A program made the position numbers and the translations under genes. The notes below the pieces were generated by a model, which saw only the letters and a list, made by a program, of their open reading frames with translations, searched no databases and was not told the origin of the DNA. A stretch of 5,038 nt of DNA. It comes from Gammaproteobacteria bacterium. Its GTDB lineage: Bacteria > Pseudomonadota > Gammaproteobacteria > UBA12402. Location: the NCBI GenBank assembly GCA_028282395.1, contig JANQHY010000145.1, positions 1 through 5,038 on the forward strand, read 5' to 3'. Shown one piece after another: positions 1-5,038 of the stretch (positions are counted from its first letter, which is position 1; each line of letters opens with the position of its first letter).

Positions 1-2
1 TG

Positions 3-110
3 ACGAGGACGGTCGCGGCCCAAATGATGGGTGACGTCAGGAGAGGCGATTTTGGACAGGAGTCCAAAATCAATACCTCGAGTAGTCACTCACTTGTACC
101 TCATCGCTGA
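3..110 (+). CDS. Possible 3' end of an upstream gene (partial, frame uncertain)
   Basis: The frame starting at base 3 is open for 35 codons to a TGA at 108-110. It is rich in purines at first codon positions and encodes a polar Gly/Ser/Arg peptide that could be the tail of a gene entering from the left. A second frame from base 2 is also open but ends sooner, at TGA 32-34, encoding an acidic Asp/Gly-rich decapeptide. That ending would place the hairpin at 48-71 just after a stop, where a terminator would sit. The first ~45 bases look clearly GC-richer than the rest. The two frames cannot be separated here, and no family is recognisable from so few residues. Confidence 0.25.
   Translation, partial: TRTVAAQMMGDVRRGDFGQESKINTSSSHSLVPHR
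48..71. terminator. Perfect 10-bp hairpin, possible terminator or operator
   Basis: GATTTTGGAC at 48-57 is the exact reverse complement of GTCCAAAATC at 62-71, with a 4-base AGGA loop. No T-run follows, so it is not a canonical intrinsic terminator. The A/T runs lie inside the stem, so it reads the same on both strands. It sits 14 bases after the shorter of two candidate upstream stops (TGA 32-34), which would suit a terminator. A dyad operator is the alternative. An 8-bp palindrome, TGACGTCA, lies nearby at 32-39. Confidence 0.4.
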
Positions 111-134
111 AAATTAGTTGGTGTTTACTTTGCG

Positions 135-194
135 ATGATGCCAGGGTTGTTTGGCTCACTAATAATCATTGCGTTAAAGTGGAATTATTGCTGA
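135..194 (+). other. Short signal-peptide-like reading frame (19 codons)
   Basis: Two adjacent ATGs at 135 and 138 open a frame encoding Met-Met-Pro-Gly-Leu-Phe-Gly-Ser, then a hydrophobic run Leu-Ile-Ile-Ile-Ala-Leu, then Lys-Trp, ending at TGA 192-194. The same frame meets a second TGA at 207-209 and then stays open to 446 with protein-like content. It could be the decayed signal peptide of the membrane gene that follows, which otherwise lacks one. It could also be a leader peptide or chance. No good ribosome binding site precedes it. Confidence 0.2.
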
Positions 195-211
195 CATAGA
201 GACCCCTGATT

Positions 212-1135
212 ATGCGTTATCATCATCAACCTAAGTATTTTAGACAATCTAAAGCCGATAGCAGAAGACTCAGAGGTGAGCGTAAACAATTACAGCGGAC
301 AAGGCGGCACGATCAACAAACAACAACCGCTGAAAAAAGTGGGGAGGGGTGGAATACTGTCACAAGTTGCTCTCATTTACGTGCCAACATTGATAATGGC
401 AAAGTATATTACACTGGCATTAAGGCAGGTGACTGTAACCTGGGCTTGAAAAAGCCACCTGGGTTACCGAAAAAATTATATATCTGTGCCCATTGGATAA
501 CATTACACTGGGATGAGGCAGGTACGTTTATTCCGCAGTATTACGAACTTGCTTCAACTGCAAGCTATTCTTCCCCTGGTTCCCACGGGCAAAACATAAC
601 AGCCGTTGTTTCTCAAGAGGACGACCCGACAAATGAAATTCCAGCCTGTGAGGCATTAACAACATGGCTATTAACACAGGTATCCTCTGCCACGCCTGAG
701 TGGCGTGACAACGGTATAGACATCGGTGTGATATTAGCAATAGGTTTAGCCTTCATAGCATTGGGTGGTGGAATTGTTATGCGCAGACGACGCCAAAAAA
801 CAAAACATAAATGCCTTCACAATCATCGAACAGCAGCGCAAAGTGACCATAGCCAAGCGACGCTTTTAAGAGAGCCTGAAATATCATTAGCTGATGCTTT
901 TGGTGTGAACATAAGTATGGGTACCAGAAGCGAAACGGATTCATCTTCATTATCCGCAGTGCTATTTGGGCCTTCGAATACGCCAGGTGATATTGAGCTT
1001 ACCAGTGTATTCTTATCTGGAAAGGGATCGGACGCTAGTGACACGCCAGCACCTCCTCTGCCAATGTCAGCATTTGGTAGGTGCGATCTGGAAGAAGTAA
1101 AATCTGCTGGGCGATACGACAGCTTGTCGCCTTAG
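212..1135 (+). CDS. Unrecognised single-pass membrane protein, possibly frame-damaged at both ends
   Basis: The 307-residue product matches no family I recognise. Residues ~1-45 are strikingly basic (Arg, Lys, His, Gln) and unlike a signal peptide. Residues ~46-165 look like an exported domain with cysteines at 53, 75, 92 and 146. A clear transmembrane helix at ~169-190 is followed by RRRRQKTKHK (191-200), a stop-transfer patch that predicts the C-terminus on the cytoplasmic side. A ~107-residue polar Ser/Thr/Asp-rich tail follows, with APPLP near residues 280-284. This topology needs an N-terminal export signal, yet none is seen in this frame. The neighbouring frame over 210-338 reads more like protein, including a hydrophobic start, so the first ~42 codons may be out of frame. 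ATG 212 has only a weak GAGA upstream as a ribosome site; an in-frame TAG at 197-199 prevents a longer start. After the TAG stop the same frame remains open. The body of the gene is well supported; the N-terminus and intactness are doubtful. Confidence 0.7.
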   Translation: MRYHHQPKYFRQSKADSRRLRGERKQLQRTRRHDQQTTTAEKSGEGWNTVTSCSHLRANIDNGKVYYTGIKAGDCNLGLKKPPGLPKKLYICAHWITLHWDEAGTFIPQYYELASTASYSSPGSHGQNITAVVSQEDDPTNEIPACEALTTWLLTQVSSATPEWRDNGIDIGVILAIGLAFIALGGGIVMRRRRQKTKHKCLHNHRTAAQSDHSQATLLREPEISLADAFGVNISMGTRSETDSSSLSAVLFGPSNTPGDIELTSVFLSGKGSDASDTPAPPLPMSAFGRCDLEEVKSAGRYDSLSP

Positions 1136-1324
1136 GTACACAGATCCCATCAATTGAGGAAGCTGTATGTTGATTTAGCTAAGTATAATGCTGGTTTTTA
1201 CAATAATAACCAAATGATAAAGCACATAAACTCCAGATTTGATACTGTGTTTAATTTGCCTGCAAAAAATGAATTTCTGCACTATATTTACATTCAGCAT
1301 AACGCATTGGAGAGGGAGAGTTAG
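1136..1324 (+). pseudogene. In-frame 62-codon continuation beyond the TAG stop of the membrane protein
   Basis: Directly after the TAG at 1133-1135 the same frame runs 62 sense codons to a second TAG at 1322-1324, filling the whole gap to the next gene. The encoded stretch has ordinary protein composition (aromatic, Asn, Leu, Lys; e.g. KLYVDLAKYNAGFY) and looks helical. Its last codons overlap the ribosome binding site of the next gene, leaving just 3 bases to that ATG, a typical operon spacing. The simplest reading is that the gene once encoded ~370 residues and the internal TAG is a nonsense mutation. Amber readthrough or a sequencing error are alternatives. An independent small gene is less likely: the only in-frame ATG, at 1214, would give 36 codons. 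Confidence 0.45.
1309..1320 (+). promoter_or_regulatory. Strong Shine-Dalgarno region for the 1328 gene
   Basis: The purine run GGAGAGGGAGAG contains GGAG at 1315-1318, nine bases before ATG 1328, with AGAG two bases closer. It supports 1328 as the start and is the best ribosome site in the window. It lies inside the continuation of the preceding reading frame. Confidence 0.6.
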
Positions 1325-1327
1325 TTT

Positions 1328-2212
1328 ATGCATGCAGGGAAAAGCTCATTAGGCATGATGGAAGTTGGAGGCCGCACCTTTGATCAAATTGTACAAGAAC
1401 TGAATGAGAATCATAAGTATGATTTTGGTCGTTGTACTATAGGAGATGATCTCGCTAAGCGGATCATTGAGTATATATTAGATAAATATAAAGCTGAGGC
1501 TTTACTTGATATTACAATGGCGGACTGTTCAGTGAGCATACAGTGCGCTATCGAAGCAATGAGCAGGGATTATAGGTTACGACTAAGGTTGACTCAGAGT
1601 GACACGGGGCTGCTGGGAGGGCCTCCGAAGGTGAGTGGGGAAGGCACCTCAGATGTCGATCGTTACAACATGTTTATAAAAAGATGGAATCAGTTCAACC
1701 AGTTTCTCAGTGTTCGTCTTGCTCTACGTAAGACAATAGAGAAAGAACTACGTCGTCAATACACTCAACAGACAGGGCAATCGATATCGGCTGATGATGA
1801 AAAGAATATAAAAGAATTTGTTATAAACAATATTGGAGGCACGAGGGCGAAAGTAGAACTACTTTTACCAGCGTGCGTACATGCGTTTGTTGTTAACAAA
1901 GCTCCGTCTCTACCAGACGAAATATCACGTTCGGATAGTATTATAGGGTTACTGCCAGGCATTCAAGGGTTTGCCACAAACCTAAAGGATAAAGAAACAA
2001 AAATTAAGAAGGAGGGAATGAAGGTTCGTTCATATAAAGATATCATCGAACCTTATCAGCAGAGGACACAAACCCAGGGGAACACTGCACAAAGCAGTCA
2101 CGCCCAAGCGCGTTCCATGGCACCTTCTTTCGCTAACGTATTTTCTTTGCCTAAATGGTTGAAGGCGAAGACACACCCAAGTCCGTGTCCTGCTGATCCT
2201 CCTTCCCCATAG
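1328..2212 (+). CDS. Hypothetical soluble, mainly helical protein (294 residues)
   Basis: I do not recognise this protein. It has no signal peptide and no transmembrane segment, so it is predicted to be cytoplasmic or exported by a leaderless route. Residues ~10-90 look alpha-helical with mixed charge. A Gly-rich loop (~94-107, LLGGPPKVSGEG) separates them from a second, highly charged helical region at ~110-205, including KTIEKELRRQ. A Lys-rich patch lies near 221-233. The last ~45 residues are low-complexity Gln/Ser/Ala and then Pro-rich, ending ADPPSP. The start at ATG 1328 is backed by a strong purine-rich ribosome site and sits 3 bases after the open frame of the membrane gene, suggesting co-transcription with it. 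Codon use resembles the neighbours. An internal ATG at 2018 follows AAGGAGGG by only one base, so it is unlikely to be a start. A role as cytoplasmic partner or secreted effector is speculation. Confidence 0.85.
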   Translation: MHAGKSSLGMMEVGGRTFDQIVQELNENHKYDFGRCTIGDDLAKRIIEYILDKYKAEALLDITMADCSVSIQCAIEAMSRDYRLRLRLTQSDTGLLGGPPKVSGEGTSDVDRYNMFIKRWNQFNQFLSVRLALRKTIEKELRRQYTQQTGQSISADDEKNIKEFVINNIGGTRAKVELLLPACVHAFVVNKAPSLPDEISRSDSIIGLLPGIQGFATNLKDKETKIKKEGMKVRSYKDIIEPYQQRTQTQGNTAQSSHAQARSMAPSFANVFSLPKWLKAKTHPSPCPADPPSP

Positions 2213-2254
2213 GGATTGGTATTGTTGTCAGTTGTGATGCGATAGGTAACCAGT

Positions 2255-2291
2255 TGGCGTTCCTACATCCTATGTAGCTTTAGGTTCGCCA
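2255..2291. other. Two-part stem-loop in the intergenic region before the protease gene
   Basis: An inner hairpin pairs CTACAT (2263-2268) with ATGTAG (2272-2277) around a 3-base loop. An outer stem pairs TGGCG (2255-2259) with CGCCA (2287-2291). AT-rich sequence follows but there is no immediate T-run. It may be a weak terminator for the upstream genes or a structured 5' element. It overlaps the candidate -35 box of the protease gene. Confidence 0.35.
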
Positions 2292-2307
2292 GTAAGTATT
2301 TTATAAC
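2279..2307 (+). promoter_or_regulatory. Weak sigma-70-like promoter candidate for the M9 protease gene
   Basis: TATAAC at 2302-2307 matches the -10 consensus at five of six positions. Seventeen bases upstream, TTTAGG at 2279-2284 matches the -35 consensus at only three of six. Transcription would begin near 2313-2315, leaving a very short leader before ATG 2331. Such matches are common in AT-rich DNA. Confidence 0.25.
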
Positions 2308-2330
2308 TTTTTAATATTACAGGGATGATT

Positions 2331-4550
2331 ATGTACCAGAATAGTGTACCTCATGGACAAGCAGGAGGGCCTGCAGAGGCTTCATTTAAACTTTTACAAA
2401 CTTATCAGAAGGCAGATTGGTATCGGTTATATGCTTATTTGCCAAACTTCATAGAAGAATATGAAAAACTAGTACAAACGAAAGCAGGGAATGCCATAAA
2501 TGATCAGGGGCTGGGCGTTTTTCTTGAGTTCGTGTCAGATTTTGTTGATACATTAGATCCAGCTTATCTTGATAAATCGCAGCAGGCTAAGTTATTTAAG
2601 GTAACAGTTGATCTATTAGACCAAACAACCGCCGGATCTCAACCACCTTCACCGCAGATGTTAAAAGTATTATACAGTGCTTTTAATATTTTAATGCGCG
2701 TTGATGCAGGAAAACCATCCGTACCACAGGCGACGACGTTATTTAATCTAATTGCAAACTGGTCATCTTATGTCGATAGACAATTTATTCATAACAGGCG
2801 TGGAATCGATACTATTGAGCCGGCACAATTAAGAGCCATGAAGCATTTCACTTGGGTATCTAATGTCTTATTATATGATATGGGGATGAAATATAGCGGC
2901 TTGTCAGCAATTGATGCTGGTGCTGTTGAAAATTGTGCTCGTCAAGTAGCCTCTTTATCTACAAAGGTTCATGATGTTTTGTTGCGATCCAACGAGAAAG
3001 ATGGATGGCTATTTAGAACGAGTTTAGCTGCCCTACAATCTGTTAGGCAGATAGATACTACTAATAATGATAATACTAAAAGGGTTCTTGATGGCTTAGC
3101 ATTGCAACTCAGTCAAGCAACAGAAGGGAGGCTAAGCTCTGATCCGGCCCTAATCAATACTTTTCGTGAAATGACGTATATCCAATATGCTTCTAAGCTT
3201 GGAGCGGATGCTGGTAGACTGCAAGGCCACTATAGTAAGGTAGAAAAAAAGGATGTATTCCCATCGCATCTTACCTTTACCTTTACATTTGGTGGTACTG
3301 ACGAGCGTACAGGAACTACCTATAACATACACTATAGATCTCCCTTAAGCGCAGAAGAAATGGCCCGCTTAAAACAAGAATTAGTGAACACTCACTCCAG
3401 GCTTGAGCGTGTACATAGTGGTATTCCAGATCACTTGGCGGGGGAAAAATTTGACCTTTATATATTTGATAGCCAGCAAGAATATGAAACTTATGGCAGC
3501 CTTTGGGGGGTTAATACTGCGGCAGGAGGCTATGCTCATATGAGAAGATTTAGGGACGATGATGTTTATACACGCTACGATCTAAACCCTGATGCCACGT
3601 CCCACTTTATACGGACTGAAGCATTTGTTGCAAAACGACCGGGTCTTGATTTACCAAGAAATTTTGGGCATGAAGCTGTTCATTTGATTACTTATGGCCT
3701 GGTAGGGCAAGCAGGAATGCAGCATTTACCTTCCTGGTTTGTGGAAGGAATGGCTAACAGTCTGGGCAATCCGCATTGTTTAGAGGAAGAAATAGGTTAT
3801 ATAGCCAGGTATCAAGGACAAGGTAGAGTTTTTCCTACGGTAGCAAAAATATTGACTATGAATTACGGCAATGGCGCTGATTTATACTATTTTGGTAGCA
3901 GGTTGTTTTCATATTGTTTAGAGAAAAAGCCGGAATTTACGTGGAATCTGTTAGAAGCAGCTAAAAAAGGAGATAAGGCCGCGGTAGCTGATCTGCTTAA
4001 GCAGTTAGAGGAAACACCAAGAGTAAGCGAAGAATTTCATCAGTGGCTTAGTGAGCTGGTAACGACATGTAAAACTGCTCCCCCGAGTGCTGGTAGAGCC
4101 ACTACTCTCGCTGCTGGCGCTGTTGCTACGGTAGCAATACCATCGCTGTTGACGACGGCGAGTCGGGCTGCGATAGAGCAGGGTAGCCAACTTACCAGAA
4201 AAATGTTGGCCGATACTTCATCTCCCACGAAGGCTCCGGCTACAGACAATAATATGACCCTATGGATATCATTGGCTGTTGGCATAGCAGTAGCAGTAAT
4301 AGGTACTGTTGTTGCTATATTGGCTTGTAAATTTTGTGGCAAGCAGCGCCGCTTGCCATCTGGAAATAATCCTGGACCGGAGCAAGAAGCAGGTAAATCA
4401 GGTGTGGCCAAACCGTTGCTAAAACCTGTGGATGACACTGGTGTAGAAATGATGGTGCGTTCTATGGGGCAGCAACAAACACCATTTTTGCAGCAGTCAG
4501 CTACAGCCGGACCTCAAAATAAGGTGGGTTCAACATGTGCGATAAGTTAA
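2331..4550 (+). CDS. Membrane-anchored M9-family (collagenase-like) zinc metalloprotease
   Basis: The product (739 residues from ATG 2331) is a predicted zinc endopeptidase of the bacterial collagenase family. Residues ~1-320 are helical, resembling the collagenase activator region. The catalytic part follows: FDLYIFDSQQEYETYG (374-389), a double-Gly strand (G399-G400), a TEAF segment with E430, the zinc motif HEAVH (447-451) and the third ligand candidate E472 in SWFVEG. Residues ~498-577 match the helper subdomain (YYFGSRLFSYCLEKKPEF, then FHQWL). This order is that of ColG/ColH and relatives, but only 20 residues separate HExxH from the Glu, about 7 fewer than in ColG. There is no signal peptide, pre-peptidase, PKD or collagen-binding domain. 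Instead there is a weakly hydrophobic stretch (~591-610), a strong transmembrane helix (~644-666) and a ~73-residue polar tail starting KFCGKQRR. ATG 2331 is preferred because AGGG (2321-2324) lies six bases upstream; it abuts the alternative ATG 2325. Substrate is unknown; catalytic residues look intact. Confidence 0.88.
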   Translation: MYQNSVPHGQAGGPAEASFKLLQTYQKADWYRLYAYLPNFIEEYEKLVQTKAGNAINDQGLGVFLEFVSDFVDTLDPAYLDKSQQAKLFKVTVDLLDQTTAGSQPPSPQMLKVLYSAFNILMRVDAGKPSVPQATTLFNLIANWSSYVDRQFIHNRRGIDTIEPAQLRAMKHFTWVSNVLLYDMGMKYSGLSAIDAGAVENCARQVASLSTKVHDVLLRSNEKDGWLFRTSLAALQSVRQIDTTNNDNTKRVLDGLALQLSQATEGRLSSDPALINTFREMTYIQYASKLGADAGRLQGHYSKVEKKDVFPSHLTFTFTFGGTDERTGTTYNIHYRSPLSAEEMARLKQELVNTHSRLERVHSGIPDHLAGEKFDLYIFDSQQEYETYGSLWGVNTAAGGYAHMRRFRDDDVYTRYDLNPDATSHFIRTEAFVAKRPGLDLPRNFGHEAVHLITYGLVGQAGMQHLPSWFVEGMANSLGNPHCLEEEIGYIARYQGQGRVFPTVAKILTMNYGNGADLYYFGSRLFSYCLEKKPEFTWNLLEAAKKGDKAAVADLLKQLEETPRVSEEFHQWLSELVTTCKTAPPSAGRATTLAAGAVATVAIPSLLTTASRAAIEQGSQLTRKMLADTSSPTKAPATDNNMTLWISLAVGIAVAVIGTVVAILACKFCGKQRRLPSGNNPGPEQEAGKSGVAKPLLKPVDDTGVEMMVRSMGQQQTPFLQQSATAGPQNKVGSTCAIS

Positions 4551-4636
4551 CGTCTCCTCATGGCGTGGTTTAGTAATACTTAAGTGACGAATGGTGTTCT
4601 AGATGAATAACATGCTGGCAGTATAGGTGTTTCTAT
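4551..4636 (+). other. Short intergenic spacer with weak ribosome site
   Basis: These 86 bases separate the protease from the next gene. I see no strong hairpin, T-run or convincing promoter, so read-through transcription is plausible. The only likely signal is TAGGTG (4624-4629), which could act as a weak ribosome site 7 bases before ATG 4637. Confidence 0.35.
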
Positions 4637-5038
4637 ATGCATAATTTCATTACGCTCCAAGATATTACTTCAGCTAAGTATACTGAACTTGTATCTTGTG
4701 CTACTACATATGTGAAATGTCGCGCTATCATCGAGGCGCTGCGAAAGAATGGCATTGATGTATATCACCCGGAAAAGATAGGTGATGCAGATATTGCAGA
4801 TGTTTCGTATAAGCTTAACTCCAGCATGCAATCAGCTTTTTTTCGTAACAATATTAATGATGATACTTCCAGGAGGGAATTAAGTGTTATTATCGATCCT
4901 TTTGTGTTATCGCAAAATGTGGATCAAATTATTGCCGACATAAAAGGACATAATACAAAACTGTATGGAATAATAGATAATTTCACTGTGGCGCTATCTC
5001 AACAACAAGCAAGATATTTAAACGCTATGGGCTGGATG
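4637..5038 (+). CDS. 5' part of a gene with an I9/subtilisin-propeptide-like region (partial)
   Basis: From ATG 4637 the frame is open for 134 codons to the window edge, so the 3' part is missing. An in-frame TGA at 4604-4606 and the absence of another ATG fix the start. Residues 1-80 are helical and polar with no signal peptide and match nothing I know. Residues ~81-134 resemble the inhibitor-I9 fold used as a propeptide by subtilisin-like (S8) proteases: a beta strand (ELSVIIDP), a helix (NVDQIIADIK), a strand (KLYGIIDNFTVALS) and a helix ending ARYLNAMGW. In that family the pattern is a short 'FtveLs..q...L..mGwV' stretch just before the protease domain. If correct, the missing part should encode an S8 protease, making two protease genes side by side. 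The similarity is judged by eye on a short segment, so the protease call is tentative, though the open frame is solid. Confidence 0.6.
   Translation, partial: MHNFITLQDITSAKYTELVSCATTYVKCRAIIEALRKNGIDVYHPEKIGDADIADVSYKLNSSMQSAFFRNNINDDTSRRELSVIIDPFVLSQNVDQIIADIKGHNTKLYGIIDNFTVALSQQQARYLNAMGWM

Noticed and set aside
135..449. Reassignment of TGA to Trp, which would join the fragment at 135 to the frame open from 210
   Set aside because: The 294-residue and 739-residue genes contain no in-frame TGA over more than 1000 codons and use TGG for Trp, so recoding is not supported.
528..1044. Two minus-strand open frames of about 70 codons (528-740 and 823-1044)
   Set aside because: Both are antisense to the membrane gene, short, and without a family match.
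1765..1962. 65-codon minus-strand open frame
   Set aside because: It is antisense to the well-supported 294-residue gene and shows no independent coding signal.
2009..2020. Internal start: AAGGAGGG just before ATG 2018 in frame with the 294-residue gene
   Set aside because: Only one base separates the purine run from the ATG, too close for initiation. The run also simply encodes Lys-Lys-Glu-Gly.
2213..2245. Ten hydrophobic codons after the TAG of the 294-residue gene, in the same frame
   Set aside because: The open stretch is too short to distinguish from chance before the next TAG, unlike the 62-codon case upstream.
3150..3332. 60-codon minus-strand open frame
   Set aside because: It is antisense to the protease gene and its composition is explained by the opposite strand.
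3505..3510. G6 tract in the protease gene as a phase-variation switch
   Set aside because: A single six-base run is short for phase variation and lies in conserved catalytic-domain sequence. There is no evidence of length variation.
4040..4438. 132-codon open frame on the minus strand
   Set aside because: It lies fully inside the protease gene, antisense to its Ala-rich and transmembrane-encoding end. Its Ala/Thr/Val composition is what the complement of such codons gives, and no family is recognisable.

Overview
The window is bacterial DNA of moderate to low GC (roughly 40-43% by eye). All recognisable genes lie on the + strand, closely spaced and often with Shine-Dalgarno-like sites. No rRNA, tRNA, CRISPR array, transposase or insertion sequence is visible. 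Single-pass membrane proteins with charged cytoplasmic-type tails, a collagenase-like protease and an orphan helical protein suggest a host-associated, possibly intracellular, bacterium. The sequence alone does not fix the taxon. The standard stop code appears to apply: the two intact long genes have no internal TGA or TAG and use TGG for Trp.

Layout: (1) Positions 1-211 hold a possible 3' end of an upstream gene, a perfect 10-bp hairpin at 48-71, and a very short signal-peptide-like reading frame at 135-194. (2) Positions 212-1135 are an unrecognised membrane protein with an outside domain, one transmembrane helix, an Arg-rich stop-transfer patch and a long polar tail. It shows two anomalies: its first ~42 codons look out of frame, and after its TAG stop the same frame stays open for 62 more protein-like codons, ending 3 bases before the next start. 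(3) Positions 1328-2212 are a soluble, mainly helical protein of unknown function. (4) Positions 2213-2330 are a structured intergenic stretch with a weak promoter candidate. (5) Positions 2331-4550 encode a complete M9 (bacterial collagenase family) metalloprotease: an N-terminal helical activator-like region, a catalytic gluzincin core with HEAVH and a downstream Glu, and a helper subdomain. A C-terminal transmembrane anchor and polar tail replace the usual collagen-binding modules. (6) Positions 4637-5038 are the start of a further gene, cut by the window edge, whose visible C-terminal part resembles an inhibitor-I9/subtilisin propeptide.

How the genes work together is inference. The locus may be a surface or host-interaction module with one membrane-anchored metalloprotease, a possible second protease, and two unrecognised partners, one membrane-bound and one soluble. 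The main points of interest are the membrane-tethered collagenase without a recognisable signal peptide, and the signs of decay or recoding in the first membrane protein.
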